From the NCBI GenBank assembly GCA_022361095.1, contig JAKSBO010000314.1, positions 1 to 6,633 on the forward strand: a stretch of DNA of 6,633 nt, in the 5' to 3' direction. Numbering within the stretch: position 1 is the stretch's first letter; every line of letters starts with the position of its first letter. The position numbers and the translations under genes are program-made. Below the pieces are notes generated by a model. It was given only the letters and a program-made list of their open reading frames with translations, was not told the origin of the DNA and did not search any database. Shown in pieces: positions 1 through 5,665 of the stretch. The DNA comes from Desulfobacterales bacterium. GTDB taxonomy: Bacteria > Desulfobacterota > Desulfobacteria > Desulfobacterales > Desulfobacteraceae.

Positions 1-596
1 AAAGCGTGTTCAGTGAAAAAGCTTTGTTCCTGTTTTTTTAACATAAGGCCGATCAGAAATACGCCCAGGTACGTTGCTGCGCCAACCGGCAATGCCACGG
101 CCTTTAGTAATGCCCAACCGGTTTCAATGTTTTCAATAAAAAGGAACCCCGGGAATAACGCCATAGTTGCAAATAATGAACTGATGGCTGATTGTTGTAC
201 GGATTCAAAATTTTTTTTGGATCTGTATAGAACTGTTCCCATTATTGCAGACGCCGTGGCATTGATAACGCCTCCTATAGCTCCGCTTCCCCCAAGATAG
301 AGTCGAAACGCTCCGGTTATAGCGGCACTGACGCCTGCTGATACAGGCCCGCCAAAAGCACCACTCAGGATAATGATGGTATTTCTCTGATCAGCAAATA
401 CACCTTCCAATATGGAAATTCGGGAATACATGCAGCCAATGGCAAACAAACCGAACGAGACACCTGTCAATAACTGGCGGTGTACCCAAAACAATTTATG
501 GCATTTCCGGATCAGATAGTTATAAAAGGCAATCAAAGCGATGAATATCGCAAGATTGTTAAATAACGTAAAGAATAATGCAATGCCACGGGTCAT
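1..596 (-). CDS. 5TM-Lyt (LytS/YhcK-type) membrane sensor, N-terminal part, runs off the left edge
   Basis: Translating the minus strand from the ATG at 596-594 gives 198 residues with no stop before the window edge. The protein is very hydrophobic, with five or six membrane segments (about residues 5-27, 40-58, 73-95, 106-124, 137-154 and 162-185). The family signature is clear: D69-x-R71, then a Gly-rich FGGP block at 81-84, R98 and LGG at 101-103, as in 5TMR-LYT domains (Pfam 5TM-5TMR_LYT). In known proteins this domain is the sensory input of histidine kinases such as LytS, of diguanylate cyclases and of PAS-containing regulators. The output domain here is outside the window, so I do not name one. 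The ATG is the first possible start: an in-frame stop lies seven codons upstream. The ribosome site is weak (CAGG about 9 bases upstream). The gene diverges from the dehydrogenase gene across a 538-base spacer. Confidence 0.82.
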   Translation of the reverse strand, partial: MTRGIALFFTLFNNLAIFIALIAFYNYLIRKCHKLFWVHRQLLTGVSFGLFAIGCMYSRISILEGVFADQRNTIIILSGAFGGPVSAGVSAAITGAFRLYLGGSGAIGGVINATASAIMGTVLYRSKKNFESVQQSAISSLFATMALFPGFLFIENIETGWALLKAVALPVGAATYLGVFLIGLMLKKQEQSFFTEHA

Positions 597-693
597 AGAT
601 AATGCCTGATTACAAAATTAGGTTTGGAATGTTACACATGGTACCCAAAACAGTGAAAATATCAAAATCGAGGTTGTGCCTTTGGCTTAACAT

Positions 694-739
694 AACGGCA
701 CATACCGTTTGGGGCCGATCTGCCCCCGGGCTTGGCCCC
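694..739. other. Two adjacent hairpins in the sensor-dehydrogenase spacer
   Basis: The first hairpin pairs AACGG (694-698) with CCGTT (705-709) around a six-base loop. The second pairs GGGGCC (711-716) with GGCCCC (734-739). The GGGGC at 711-715 can instead pair with GCCCC at 722-726, so two folds compete. Neither is followed by a T-run on either strand, so they are not canonical terminators. They directly abut the repeated element that starts near 733, and on the minus strand they would sit between that element and the 5TM sensor start. The spacer 597-1134 as a whole holds no gene I can support. Besides these hairpins I see only the repeat, an inverted repeat at 996-1019 and a hairpin at 1052-1102. 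Confidence 0.45.
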
Positions 740-882
740 GCAACAAAGATAGGACGAATCCCGTTACTTGTTGCAGACGTTCATATAACAGCCACGGGCT
801 GACCTGACATATCAGTTGCCAGGTACAGCCCACAACAAAGCCTGAAAGATCTGAGTAACTTACCCAGACTTTTTTATAAAAA
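733..882. repeat. Copy A of a ~150-base dispersed structured element
   Basis: This stretch aligns almost end to end with 4646-4794, with a single one-base gap. By eye the last 89 bases (794-882) show 17 differences, about 80% identity. Two identical 15-base blocks are present (826-840 and 843-857). It can fold into four helices: GCAACAA 740-746 with TTGTTGC 768-774; GTTG 770-773 with CAGC 789-792; GGGCTGACCTG 796-806 with CAGGT-A-CAGCCC 820-831; and AAAG-A-TCTG 845-853 with CAGACTTT 865-872. The first two share bases, so they exclude each other. The last helix runs into TTTTTT (870-875) on the plus strand, so it could act as a weak terminator. The strand of action is unknown. I do not recognise it as a named RNA or repeat family. 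Confidence 0.75.
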
Positions 883-995
883 CCATAGATGCCCCTTTAT
901 CGCAACATTGGCGTGGCGATCCGATAATCTTAACGTGCTTACAATTCTCAAAAAGCCCTGGTAAAAAATGGGGAATCAGGCAAGTATAGCAGAGT

Positions 996-1019
996 AACAG
1001 GCTTTACAGGTACCCTGTT
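996..1019. promoter_or_regulatory. Inverted repeat, possible operator
   Basis: AACAGG (996-1001) is the inverted copy of CCTGTT (1014-1019). A third half-site, ACAGG (1006-1010), lies between them and forms a tighter hairpin with CCTGT (1014-1018). The site is about 115 bases upstream of the dehydrogenase start, where a regulator could bind. I could not find a convincing -35/-10 pair around it, and no known operator consensus is recognised, so the role is a guess. Confidence 0.3.
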
Positions 1020-1051
1020 GTTGCGTATTGTCTTATCATACTCAATTTAAT

Positions 1052-1102
1052 GGGTGCGGGCAAGATCAAAGCAAAGAGATTCTTCCTTTGAACGCTGCAC
1101 CC
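1052..1102 (+). promoter_or_regulatory. Stacked leader hairpin upstream of the dehydrogenase
   Basis: Three nested helices stack here: GGGTGC (1052-1057) with GCACCC (1097-1102), TCAAAG (1066-1071) with CTTTGA (1086-1091), and AAGA (1074-1077) with TCTT (1081-1084), closed by a three-base loop. The hairpin ends 22 bases before the Shine-Dalgarno of the dehydrogenase, so it would lie in that gene's untranslated leader if transcription starts upstream. There is no T-run after it on either strand, which argues against an intrinsic terminator. An mRNA stability element or a protein/RNA regulatory target is possible. Confidence 0.5.
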
Positions 1103-1124
1103 GAAAATTTGAACTATAATTCTT

Positions 1125-1128
1125 GGAG
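1125..1128 (+). promoter_or_regulatory. Shine-Dalgarno that fixes the dehydrogenase start
   Basis: GGAG is followed by six bases and then ATG at 1135. A longer reading frame could begin at the TTG at 1123, but that TTG overlaps this ribosome site. The ATG is therefore the better start, and family members also begin close to the MxxFxFxxPT segment. Confidence 0.8.
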
Positions 1129-1134
1129 TTTAAT

Positions 1135-2301
1135 ATGTTATTGAATTTTACATTTCACAATCCGACAAAAATTTATTTCGGAAAAAAATCTTTGGATAAC
1201 CTGACCCCCGAACTAGCCGATTATGGGGAGACCGTTCTTTTGACCTATGGCAAAAACGCCGTCAAGGCCATCGGCCTTTACGATCAGGTGATCGCTATTC
1301 TGAAAGATGCCGGAAAAAAGGTGATTGAGCTGTCCGGCGTTATGCCCAATCCGACCTATGCCAAATTGATGGAAGGTGTCAAGCTTGTAAAAGATCATAA
1401 CGTTGATTTGATATTGGCTGTGGGCGGCGGGTCCGTCATTGACTGTGCCAAGGGCATTTCCGTATCCGCCTATTGTGAGGAAGATCCCTTTGAAACATAC
1501 TGGCTGCAATATAAAGGCCTGGCCAACAAGATTGTTCCCGTGGCCTCTATTCTGACAATGGTGGGTACGGGATCGGAGATGAACGGCGGCTCGGTCATTA
1601 CCCATGAAGAAAAGAAAATCAAGGCAAGCAGGGTTTTTTCTGCAGATGTCTACCCCAAATTTTCCATTCTGAATCCGGAATACACGTTTCCGGTACCCCG
1701 GTATCAGATGGTCAGCGGGGTGTTTGACATCATGTCTCATCTGATGGAGCAGTACTTTAGCGGCACTGACAACAATACAACAGACTATATCATTGAAAGT
1801 CTGTTTAAATCATCCATTGATAATCTCCGTGCGGCCCTGAAAAATCCCGAAGATTATGAGTCCCGCAGCAACCTGATGTGGAATGCCACCCTGGCCTTGA
1901 ATACCCTCACAGGACTTTCAAAACGCCAGGATTGGCAGGTTCACATGATCGAGCACCAGCTCGGGGCATATACGGATTGTGCCCACGGCATGGGGCTTGC
2001 TGCAATTTCACTGCCTTATTACCGCCTTATTTATCCGGACGGGCTGGATAAATTTGTCCGGTTTGCCACTGAGATTTGGGGTGTTTCTTCCGAAGGAAAG
2101 ACAAAGGAGGTTATTGCAGAGGAAGGTATCGATGCCATGGAGCGTTTCCTGAAAGAATGCGGTATCGTCACCAATCTCAGAGACCTGGGGGCTACAAAAG
2201 AGATGCTTCCTAAAATTGCCGAATCTACGTTTATTCTCAGCGGTGGTTACAAGAAGCTGAAACGTGATGATATCTTAGGTATTCTGAACGCCTGCTTTTA
2301 A
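1135..2301 (+). CDS. Metal-dependent (iron-type) alcohol dehydrogenase, YqhD/BdhA subgroup
   Basis: This 388-residue protein has the usual full length of group III metal-dependent alcohol dehydrogenases. Its closest recognisable relatives are clostridial butanol dehydrogenase and E. coli YqhD, cytosolic enzymes that mostly reduce aldehydes to alcohols with NAD(P)H. Visible marks: N-terminal FHNPTKIYFGK; the GGGSVID nucleotide-binding segment (97-103); TGSEM (145-149); and the four metal ligands D198, H202 (in FDIMSH), H270 and H284 (HMIEH and CAHGMG), with the family spacings of 4 and 14. The C-terminus SGGYKKLKRDDILGIL is typical. An oddity is residues 39-42, G-K-N-A, where YqhD has G-G-G-S. 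That loop contacts the NADP 2'-phosphate in YqhD, so cofactor preference may differ. The gene stands alone, divergent from the sensor gene and convergent with the MCP gene, so no substrate can be read from its neighbours. A leader hairpin (1052-1102) may regulate it. Confidence 0.93.
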   Translation: MLLNFTFHNPTKIYFGKKSLDNLTPELADYGETVLLTYGKNAVKAIGLYDQVIAILKDAGKKVIELSGVMPNPTYAKLMEGVKLVKDHNVDLILAVGGGSVIDCAKGISVSAYCEEDPFETYWLQYKGLANKIVPVASILTMVGTGSEMNGGSVITHEEKKIKASRVFSADVYPKFSILNPEYTFPVPRYQMVSGVFDIMSHLMEQYFSGTDNNTTDYIIESLFKSSIDNLRAALKNPEDYESRSNLMWNATLALNTLTGLSKRQDWQVHMIEHQLGAYTDCAHGMGLAAISLPYYRLIYPDGLDKFVRFATEIWGVSSEGKTKEVIAEEGIDAMERFLKECGIVTNLRDLGATKEMLPKIAESTFILSGGYKKLKRDDILGILNACF

Positions 2302-2464
2302 AAATAAATATGAGATGAAAATGCCTGTCGTTCATCGCATACTGATAAATTTGAACGTGATAAAATGTGCCCGGGCAATACAAATACAGGCAAGCTGTAA
2401 GCCGCTTAATACCGGTGCCGGGAAACCATGGCCTTCTGCCCCTTGATACATTGGAAGAGCGGGC

Positions 2465-2501
2465 AACGGCACCAGGAAAGCGATTCTTTTCTGGTGCCGT
2501 T
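2465..2501. terminator. Strong hairpin between convergent genes, probable bidirectional terminator
   Basis: AACGGCACCAG (2465-2475) pairs perfectly with CTGGTGCCGTT (2491-2501), and the pairing can continue inward with GAAA/TTTT. It lies just past the MCP stop and about 165 bases past the dehydrogenase stop, the expected place for a shared terminator. The U-tract is poor: only TTT then C on the plus strand, and none on the minus strand. Function as a terminator therefore rests on stem strength and position. GGTGCCG at 2414-2420 can compete for the CGGCACC arm. The rest of the spacer from 2302 shows no gene. Confidence 0.6.
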
Positions 2502-2508
2502 TCAAGGC

Positions 2509-4572
2509 TTATACTTTAAATTGGTTTACGGTTATGGTTAAGGTATCCGAGAGAGCCTTAAGATCGTTGGCACTGGTCGATATCCGGTTGCTGGCATCTG
2601 TCATTTCATCGGAGGAACTGCTGACCTCTGAAATATCCTGTGCAATCTGTTTAGCCACATCAGCGCTTTGGGACACATTTTCCGTAACCTCTTGGATTCC
2701 TGTGGAGGCCTGGTTTACATTTTCAGATATTTCCCGGGTTGTGGCCGATTGTTCTTCAACCGAGGCGGCAACATTATCTATCATTTTATTTACACCGGTG
2801 ATGGCCTCGGTGATTGTCTGGATTTCATCAACAGTGTCATGGGTTGAGGATTGAATGTTCTCCACGCGGTCCTTGATTTCCTGTGTCGCCTCGGCCGTCT
2901 GTTGGGCCAGGCTTTTGATCTCGCTGGCGACAACAGCAAAACCCTTACCTGCTTCACCTGCCCGGGCCGCTTCTATGGTGGCGTTCAGAGCCAGCAGGTT
3001 GGTCTGCTCTGAGATATCGGTGATCGTTTCCACCACCTTCCCGATTTCCTGGGCTGCGGTGCTCAGCATGCCGATATTCTTCGAGGCAGACTGGGTCTTT
3101 GATACCGTTTGGTTACTTGTTGCCCTGGTTTGATCCGTATTTTGGGCAATTTCATTGATCGTTGATGTCATTTCCTCTGCAGCGGTTGAAACCATGCCGA
3201 TATTGGTGGCTGATTGCTCTACGGCAGAGGCTACAGATATAATGTTGCCGCTCATCTGTTCTGCTGCCGCTGCAACGGCACCTGATTTTTCAGACATGGT
3301 ATTGGCTCCCTGGGATACCGTGTCCGAAATAGAAATAAGACCGGAAGAGGCCTTATCCAGGCCTTTGATGTCATTGGCAACGCCGGATATGATTGTTTGA
3401 AGCTTTTCGACAAAAAGATTGAACCAGTTTGCCAGTTCTCCAATTTCGTCCTTTCGGTCCGACGGCAGGCGCATGGTCAAATTTCCTTCACCCTGGGCAA
3501 TATCTTTGAGTCCTGCCACAATCCTATTGATGGGTGCCACAATGGAATTGGCAAGAACAAACACAATAGCCACGAATATAACCATGGAAATAACGCTGAT
3601 GAGAATGGCGGTGTTAGCCAGTTGCTTGGCCCCTGCCTGAACTTTGTCGATGGGGGCGAGGATAGCGAAGGACCAAGGCTTGTTAACTTTGCCTATGGTG
3701 ATGGGAACAAATTGCATCATTGCCATGGTCGCTGTTTTTACGGATTTTTCATATAAAGTGTATTCTTTGCCGTTGGCAATGGCGGCTATTAAACTGTCAT
3801 TGCCACCATATTTCCGTATATTTTTTCCTCGCAGCTCTGATTTGGGATGGGAGACAAAAAGACCGCTGTTGGATACCAGGAACCCGTATCCGGTCTCGTA
3901 GGGTGAAATTTCCGAGATCATAGTATCTAGAAAATTCAGGGAAATATCCACACCGGCGACACCAATCGTTTGTCCATTAACACTGATGGGAACGCAGACA
4001 GAAGTGATGAGCATCTTTTTGCCGTCAATCTCGTAAAGATAGGGCTCCATAATCGCCTCCCGGCCTGTTTCGAAGGGAACCAGGTAATAATCGCCGTCTC
4101 CGGGCACCGTATACGAGACCAGGGGCTCTATGGCGATGGCGCCACCTGCCCGGTACCAGTAGGGAATAAAACGGCCGGTGGCATCATGTCCCTGGGTTCC
4201 TGAATATTTCATATCCATGCCATCCAGGGCATTGGGTTCCCAGCAGGACCATACGCCCAGAAAATCCGGATTTTGTTCCAATACCCGGCGCAGGATATCG
4301 TTAAACAGTTTACGGTTCGGGGTGTCGGAATTTATTTTTACAGCCTCAAACATATGGGCAAGGATCCTTGCGGCATCCATAGCGCCTTCGATGGAAATCT
4401 GTACCTCTCTGCTGTACCGGCCGGCCATTTGTCTGACGGTTTCAAGTGCCTGGGTTTCACTCTGGCTTTTTGCCTTTACTGTAACGTAGCCGATGGTCAC
4501 AGTAAAACTTATCAGGGCAACAGAGCAAACAGCCAGCAGCAGCCGGGTTCTTAATTTTATTTTTTTCAGCAT
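2509..4572 (-). CDS. Methyl-accepting chemotaxis protein with dCache ligand-binding domain
   Basis: A complete 687-residue transmembrane chemoreceptor. Order of parts: cytoplasmic N-terminus with TM1 (about 9-32); a large periplasmic dCache_1 sensor (about 40-310) with PYWYRAGG (137-144), a GDGDYY segment and the PY-YEIDGKK stretch common in this Cache type; TM2 (about 320-342); HAMP (about 343-396, with P347 and DEIGEL at 375-380); then the coiled-coil signalling domain. The kinase-control tip is canonical, [19 protein letters not shown] (522-540), followed by [15 protein letters not shown]. No CheR-binding pentapeptide is seen at the C-terminus, which ends in NQFKV. The protein would sit at the inner membrane and control CheA through CheW; no che genes are in the window. 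The ligand cannot be named from sequence. The start is firm: AGGAG (4578-4582) lies five bases before the ATG. The gene is monocistronic, with copy B of the repeat about 75 bases upstream. Confidence 0.96.
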   Translation of the reverse strand: MLKKIKLRTRLLLAVCSVALISFTVTIGYVTVKAKSQSETQALETVRQMAGRYSREVQISIEGAMDAARILAHMFEAVKINSDTPNRKLFNDILRRVLEQNPDFLGVWSCWEPNALDGMDMKYSGTQGHDATGRFIPYWYRAGGAIAIEPLVSYTVPGDGDYYLVPFETGREAIMEPYLYEIDGKKMLITSVCVPISVNGQTIGVAGVDISLNFLDTMISEISPYETGYGFLVSNSGLFVSHPKSELRGKNIRKYGGNDSLIAAIANGKEYTLYEKSVKTATMAMMQFVPITIGKVNKPWSFAILAPIDKVQAGAKQLANTAILISVISMVIFVAIVFVLANSIVAPINRIVAGLKDIAQGEGNLTMRLPSDRKDEIGELANWFNLFVEKLQTIISGVANDIKGLDKASSGLISISDTVSQGANTMSEKSGAVAAAAEQMSGNIISVASAVEQSATNIGMVSTAAEEMTSTINEIAQNTDQTRATSNQTVSKTQSASKNIGMLSTAAQEIGKVVETITDISEQTNLLALNATIEAARAGEAGKGFAVVASEIKSLAQQTAEATQEIKDRVENIQSSTHDTVDEIQTITEAITGVNKMIDNVAASVEEQSATTREISENVNQASTGIQEVTENVSQSADVAKQIAQDISEVSSSSDEMTDASNRISTSANDLKALSDTLTITVNQFKV

Positions 4573-4645
4573 TTTTTCTCCTTTTTTATAAAGTGTCTAT
4601 ACTTAAACGGTCACAGCACGTCTTTGGACTATTCTTACTCGAATT

Positions 4646-4794
4646 TAGGACCACAGCAAAGATAGAGAGAAACCAGATACTTGCCGGCGATTTTTTATAA
4701 CGGCCATGGGTCGACCTGGTCTATCAACACCCAGGCTCAGCCCACAACAAAGTTTGAAAGATCTGAGTAGCTTACACAGACTTTCTTATAAAAA
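4646..4794. repeat. Copy B of the ~150-base dispersed structured element
   Basis: Partner of 733-882 in the same orientation. Helices matching copy A: GCAA 4656-4659 with TTGC 4681-4684; GCCG 4683-4686 with CGGC 4701-4704; a TGGG...CCTGG arm (4707-4719) with CCAGG...GCCCA (4731-4744), carrying a bulge and one mismatch; and AAAG-A-TCTG 4757-4765 with CAGACTTT 4777-4784. Pairs 4684/4656 and 4685/4702 are C-G here and T-A in copy A, so both partners changed together. The plus-strand T-run is interrupted (CTTTCTTATAA), which weakens a terminator role. The copy sits between the divergent MCP and rhomboid genes, with its left end 73 bases from the MCP start. Confidence 0.75.
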
Positions 4795-4869
4795 AGAGTA
4801 TTAATCTGATACGATACAAGCATGGTTGCGAACCGTACCTTAAAGTTCAGGATTGCATGTCAACTAATG

Positions 4870-4875
4870 TATAAT
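4870..4875 (+). promoter_or_regulatory. Possible -10 box
   Basis: A perfect TATAAT lies in an AT-rich stretch, but no good -35 is found 16-18 bases upstream (only TTCAGG-like bases). If used, transcription would begin near 4882 and meet the terminator-like hairpin at 4922-4946 within about 60 bases. It would also be the nearest candidate promoter for the rhomboid gene. Confidence 0.3.
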
Positions 4876-4921
4876 ATATTTTAAAAATAGATCTTTTTCC
4901 AATATTATTTTAAGGTTGACC

Positions 4922-4946
4922 GCACTGTTGGAAACCAGTGCTTTTT
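4922..4946 (+). terminator. Intrinsic terminator-like hairpin without an upstream gene
   Basis: GCACTG (4922-4927) pairs with CAGTGC (4936-4941) across an eight-base loop and is followed at once by TTTTT (4942-4946). This is a compact rho-independent terminator in plus-strand sense. No coding sequence precedes it in that direction, since the MCP gene reads the other way. It therefore ends either a small RNA from this spacer or a leader transcript in front of the rhomboid gene (attenuation). Confidence 0.55.
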
Positions 4947-4964
4947 ATCCTTTGATTTAGCTTG

Positions 4965-5039
4965 GCCGGGCAATCCCACAAAACTGAGCTTTGCAACCGG
5001 GTAAGATTTTCCATAACCGATCCTGTGCCGTCTTGACCC
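4965..5039 (+). promoter_or_regulatory. Two stems in the putative rhomboid leader
   Basis: The first stem joins CCGG plus GCAA (4966-4973 region) with TTGC plus CCGG (4991-5000), with a small internal loop. The second joins GGGTAAGA (4999-5006) with TCTTGACCC (5031-5039), with one bulged G. They overlap by two bases and follow the terminator-like hairpin. No known riboswitch consensus is matched, so this is only evidence that the 5' region of the rhomboid gene may be folded. Confidence 0.3.
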
Positions 5040-5108
5040 ATTTGATAGGGCCGGATATAAAAATAAGCACATGATACTCTACTGTTTTGTTCGTGTTTTT
5101 TCTTTATT

Positions 5109-5115
5109 GGGGGGG
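5109..5115 (+). promoter_or_regulatory. G-tract ribosome-binding site of the rhomboid gene
   Basis: Seven consecutive G's end four bases before the ATG at 5120 and serve as an unusual Shine-Dalgarno. They support this ATG over an upstream in-frame TTG at 5087, which has no ribosome site. A homopolymer here can change length by slippage and alter spacing to the start codon. Confidence 0.6.
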
Positions 5116-5119
5116 ATAT

Positions 5120-5665
5120 ATGAAAATAAGATACAATTCACCTGTGGTCCTGACCTATGCGTTTCTGGCATTGATCTGCCTTGCCCTGCCGGTCTCAAAA
5201 TTTCTGGGATTCAGCCTGGCATCGCCTTCCCGGCCGGCGCTTTATGAGCCTTTGTTTTATGCAAGGCTCTTTACATATGTTCTGGCCCATGCAGGATGGC
5301 TTCATTTTAAAGGCAATCTGCTCATGATTCTTTTGTTGGGACCGCTTCTGGAAGAAAAATACGGTTCATGGCTGATTTTTGAAATGATGGTGATCACTGC
5401 TGCGGCCACCGCCTTGATCAGTGCGGTGATTTTTCATACCTCCATTGTGGGGGGCAGCGGCCTGGTGTTTATGATGATTTTGCTCAGCTCTTTTTCAAAT
5501 TTCAGAAACAGGGAAATTCCTTTGTCCTTTATTCTGGTGGCCGTGATTTATATTGGAGCTGAATTGACACAGGCGTTTAATAATGACCATATTTCCCATT
5601 TCGGCCATCTGGCGGGCGGCATTTTTGGCGCGGGGTTCGGGTTTTTAAGAGGGCGAAATCGGTAA
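5120..5665 (+). CDS. Rhomboid family intramembrane serine protease
   Basis: A 181-residue, six-segment membrane protein of the minimal bacterial rhomboid type, which cleaves membrane-spanning substrates inside the inner membrane. The catalytic parts are all visible: HFKGN (62-66) is the HxxxN motif after TM1-loop1; VGGSG (110-114) carries the Ser nucleophile S113 at the start of TM4; and GHLAGG (162-167) in TM6 carries the catalytic His H163. The dyad looks intact, so the protein should be an active protease rather than a derlin-like pseudoprotease. There is no extra cytoplasmic domain. The start is chosen by the G-rich ribosome site four bases before the ATG. The 3' end overlaps the convergent TsaC gene by 21 bases. 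Physiological substrates cannot be told from sequence or neighbours. The leader contains a terminator-like hairpin and further stems. Confidence 0.92.
   Translation: MKIRYNSPVVLTYAFLALICLALPVSKFLGFSLASPSRPALYEPLFYARLFTYVLAHAGWLHFKGNLLMILLLGPLLEEKYGSWLIFEMMVITAAATALISAVIFHTSIVGGSGLVFMMILLSSFSNFRNREIPLSFILVAVIYIGAELTQAFNNDHISHFGHLAGGIFGAGFGFLRGRNR

Noticed and set aside
13..300. Plus-strand open frame of 95 codons
   Set aside because: It is antisense to the 5TM-Lyt sensor, which has clear family motifs on the minus strand.
602..802. Plus-strand open frame of 66 codons in the spacer
   Set aside because: No ribosome site, no recognisable protein, and it runs across several hairpins and into the repeated element.
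733..882. Repeat copies as an insertion sequence or CRISPR
   Set aside because: No transposase reading frame, no clear terminal inverted repeats or target duplication, and only two copies 4 kb apart rather than a regular array.
1123..1134. TTG start adding four residues to the dehydrogenase
   Set aside because: The TTG overlaps the GGAG Shine-Dalgarno that serves the ATG at 1135.
1213..1740. Long minus-strand open frame (175 codons) inside the dehydrogenase gene
   Set aside because: It lies fully antisense to a well-supported enzyme, and its translation shows no recognisable domain; it is a shadow of codon bias.
2534..4554. Many plus-strand open frames opposite the MCP gene
   Set aside because: All are shadows of the 687-residue chemoreceptor, whose domains are continuous on the minus strand.
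4950..5030. Minus strand contains CACAGG, GGAAAA and GCAAAGC in an order that recalls the c-di-GMP-I (GEMM) riboswitch
   Set aside because: The conserved CAGGGCAAACC core is absent, the GAAA-type hairpin does not pair properly, and the site is about 380 bases from the MCP start. The resemblance is probably chance.
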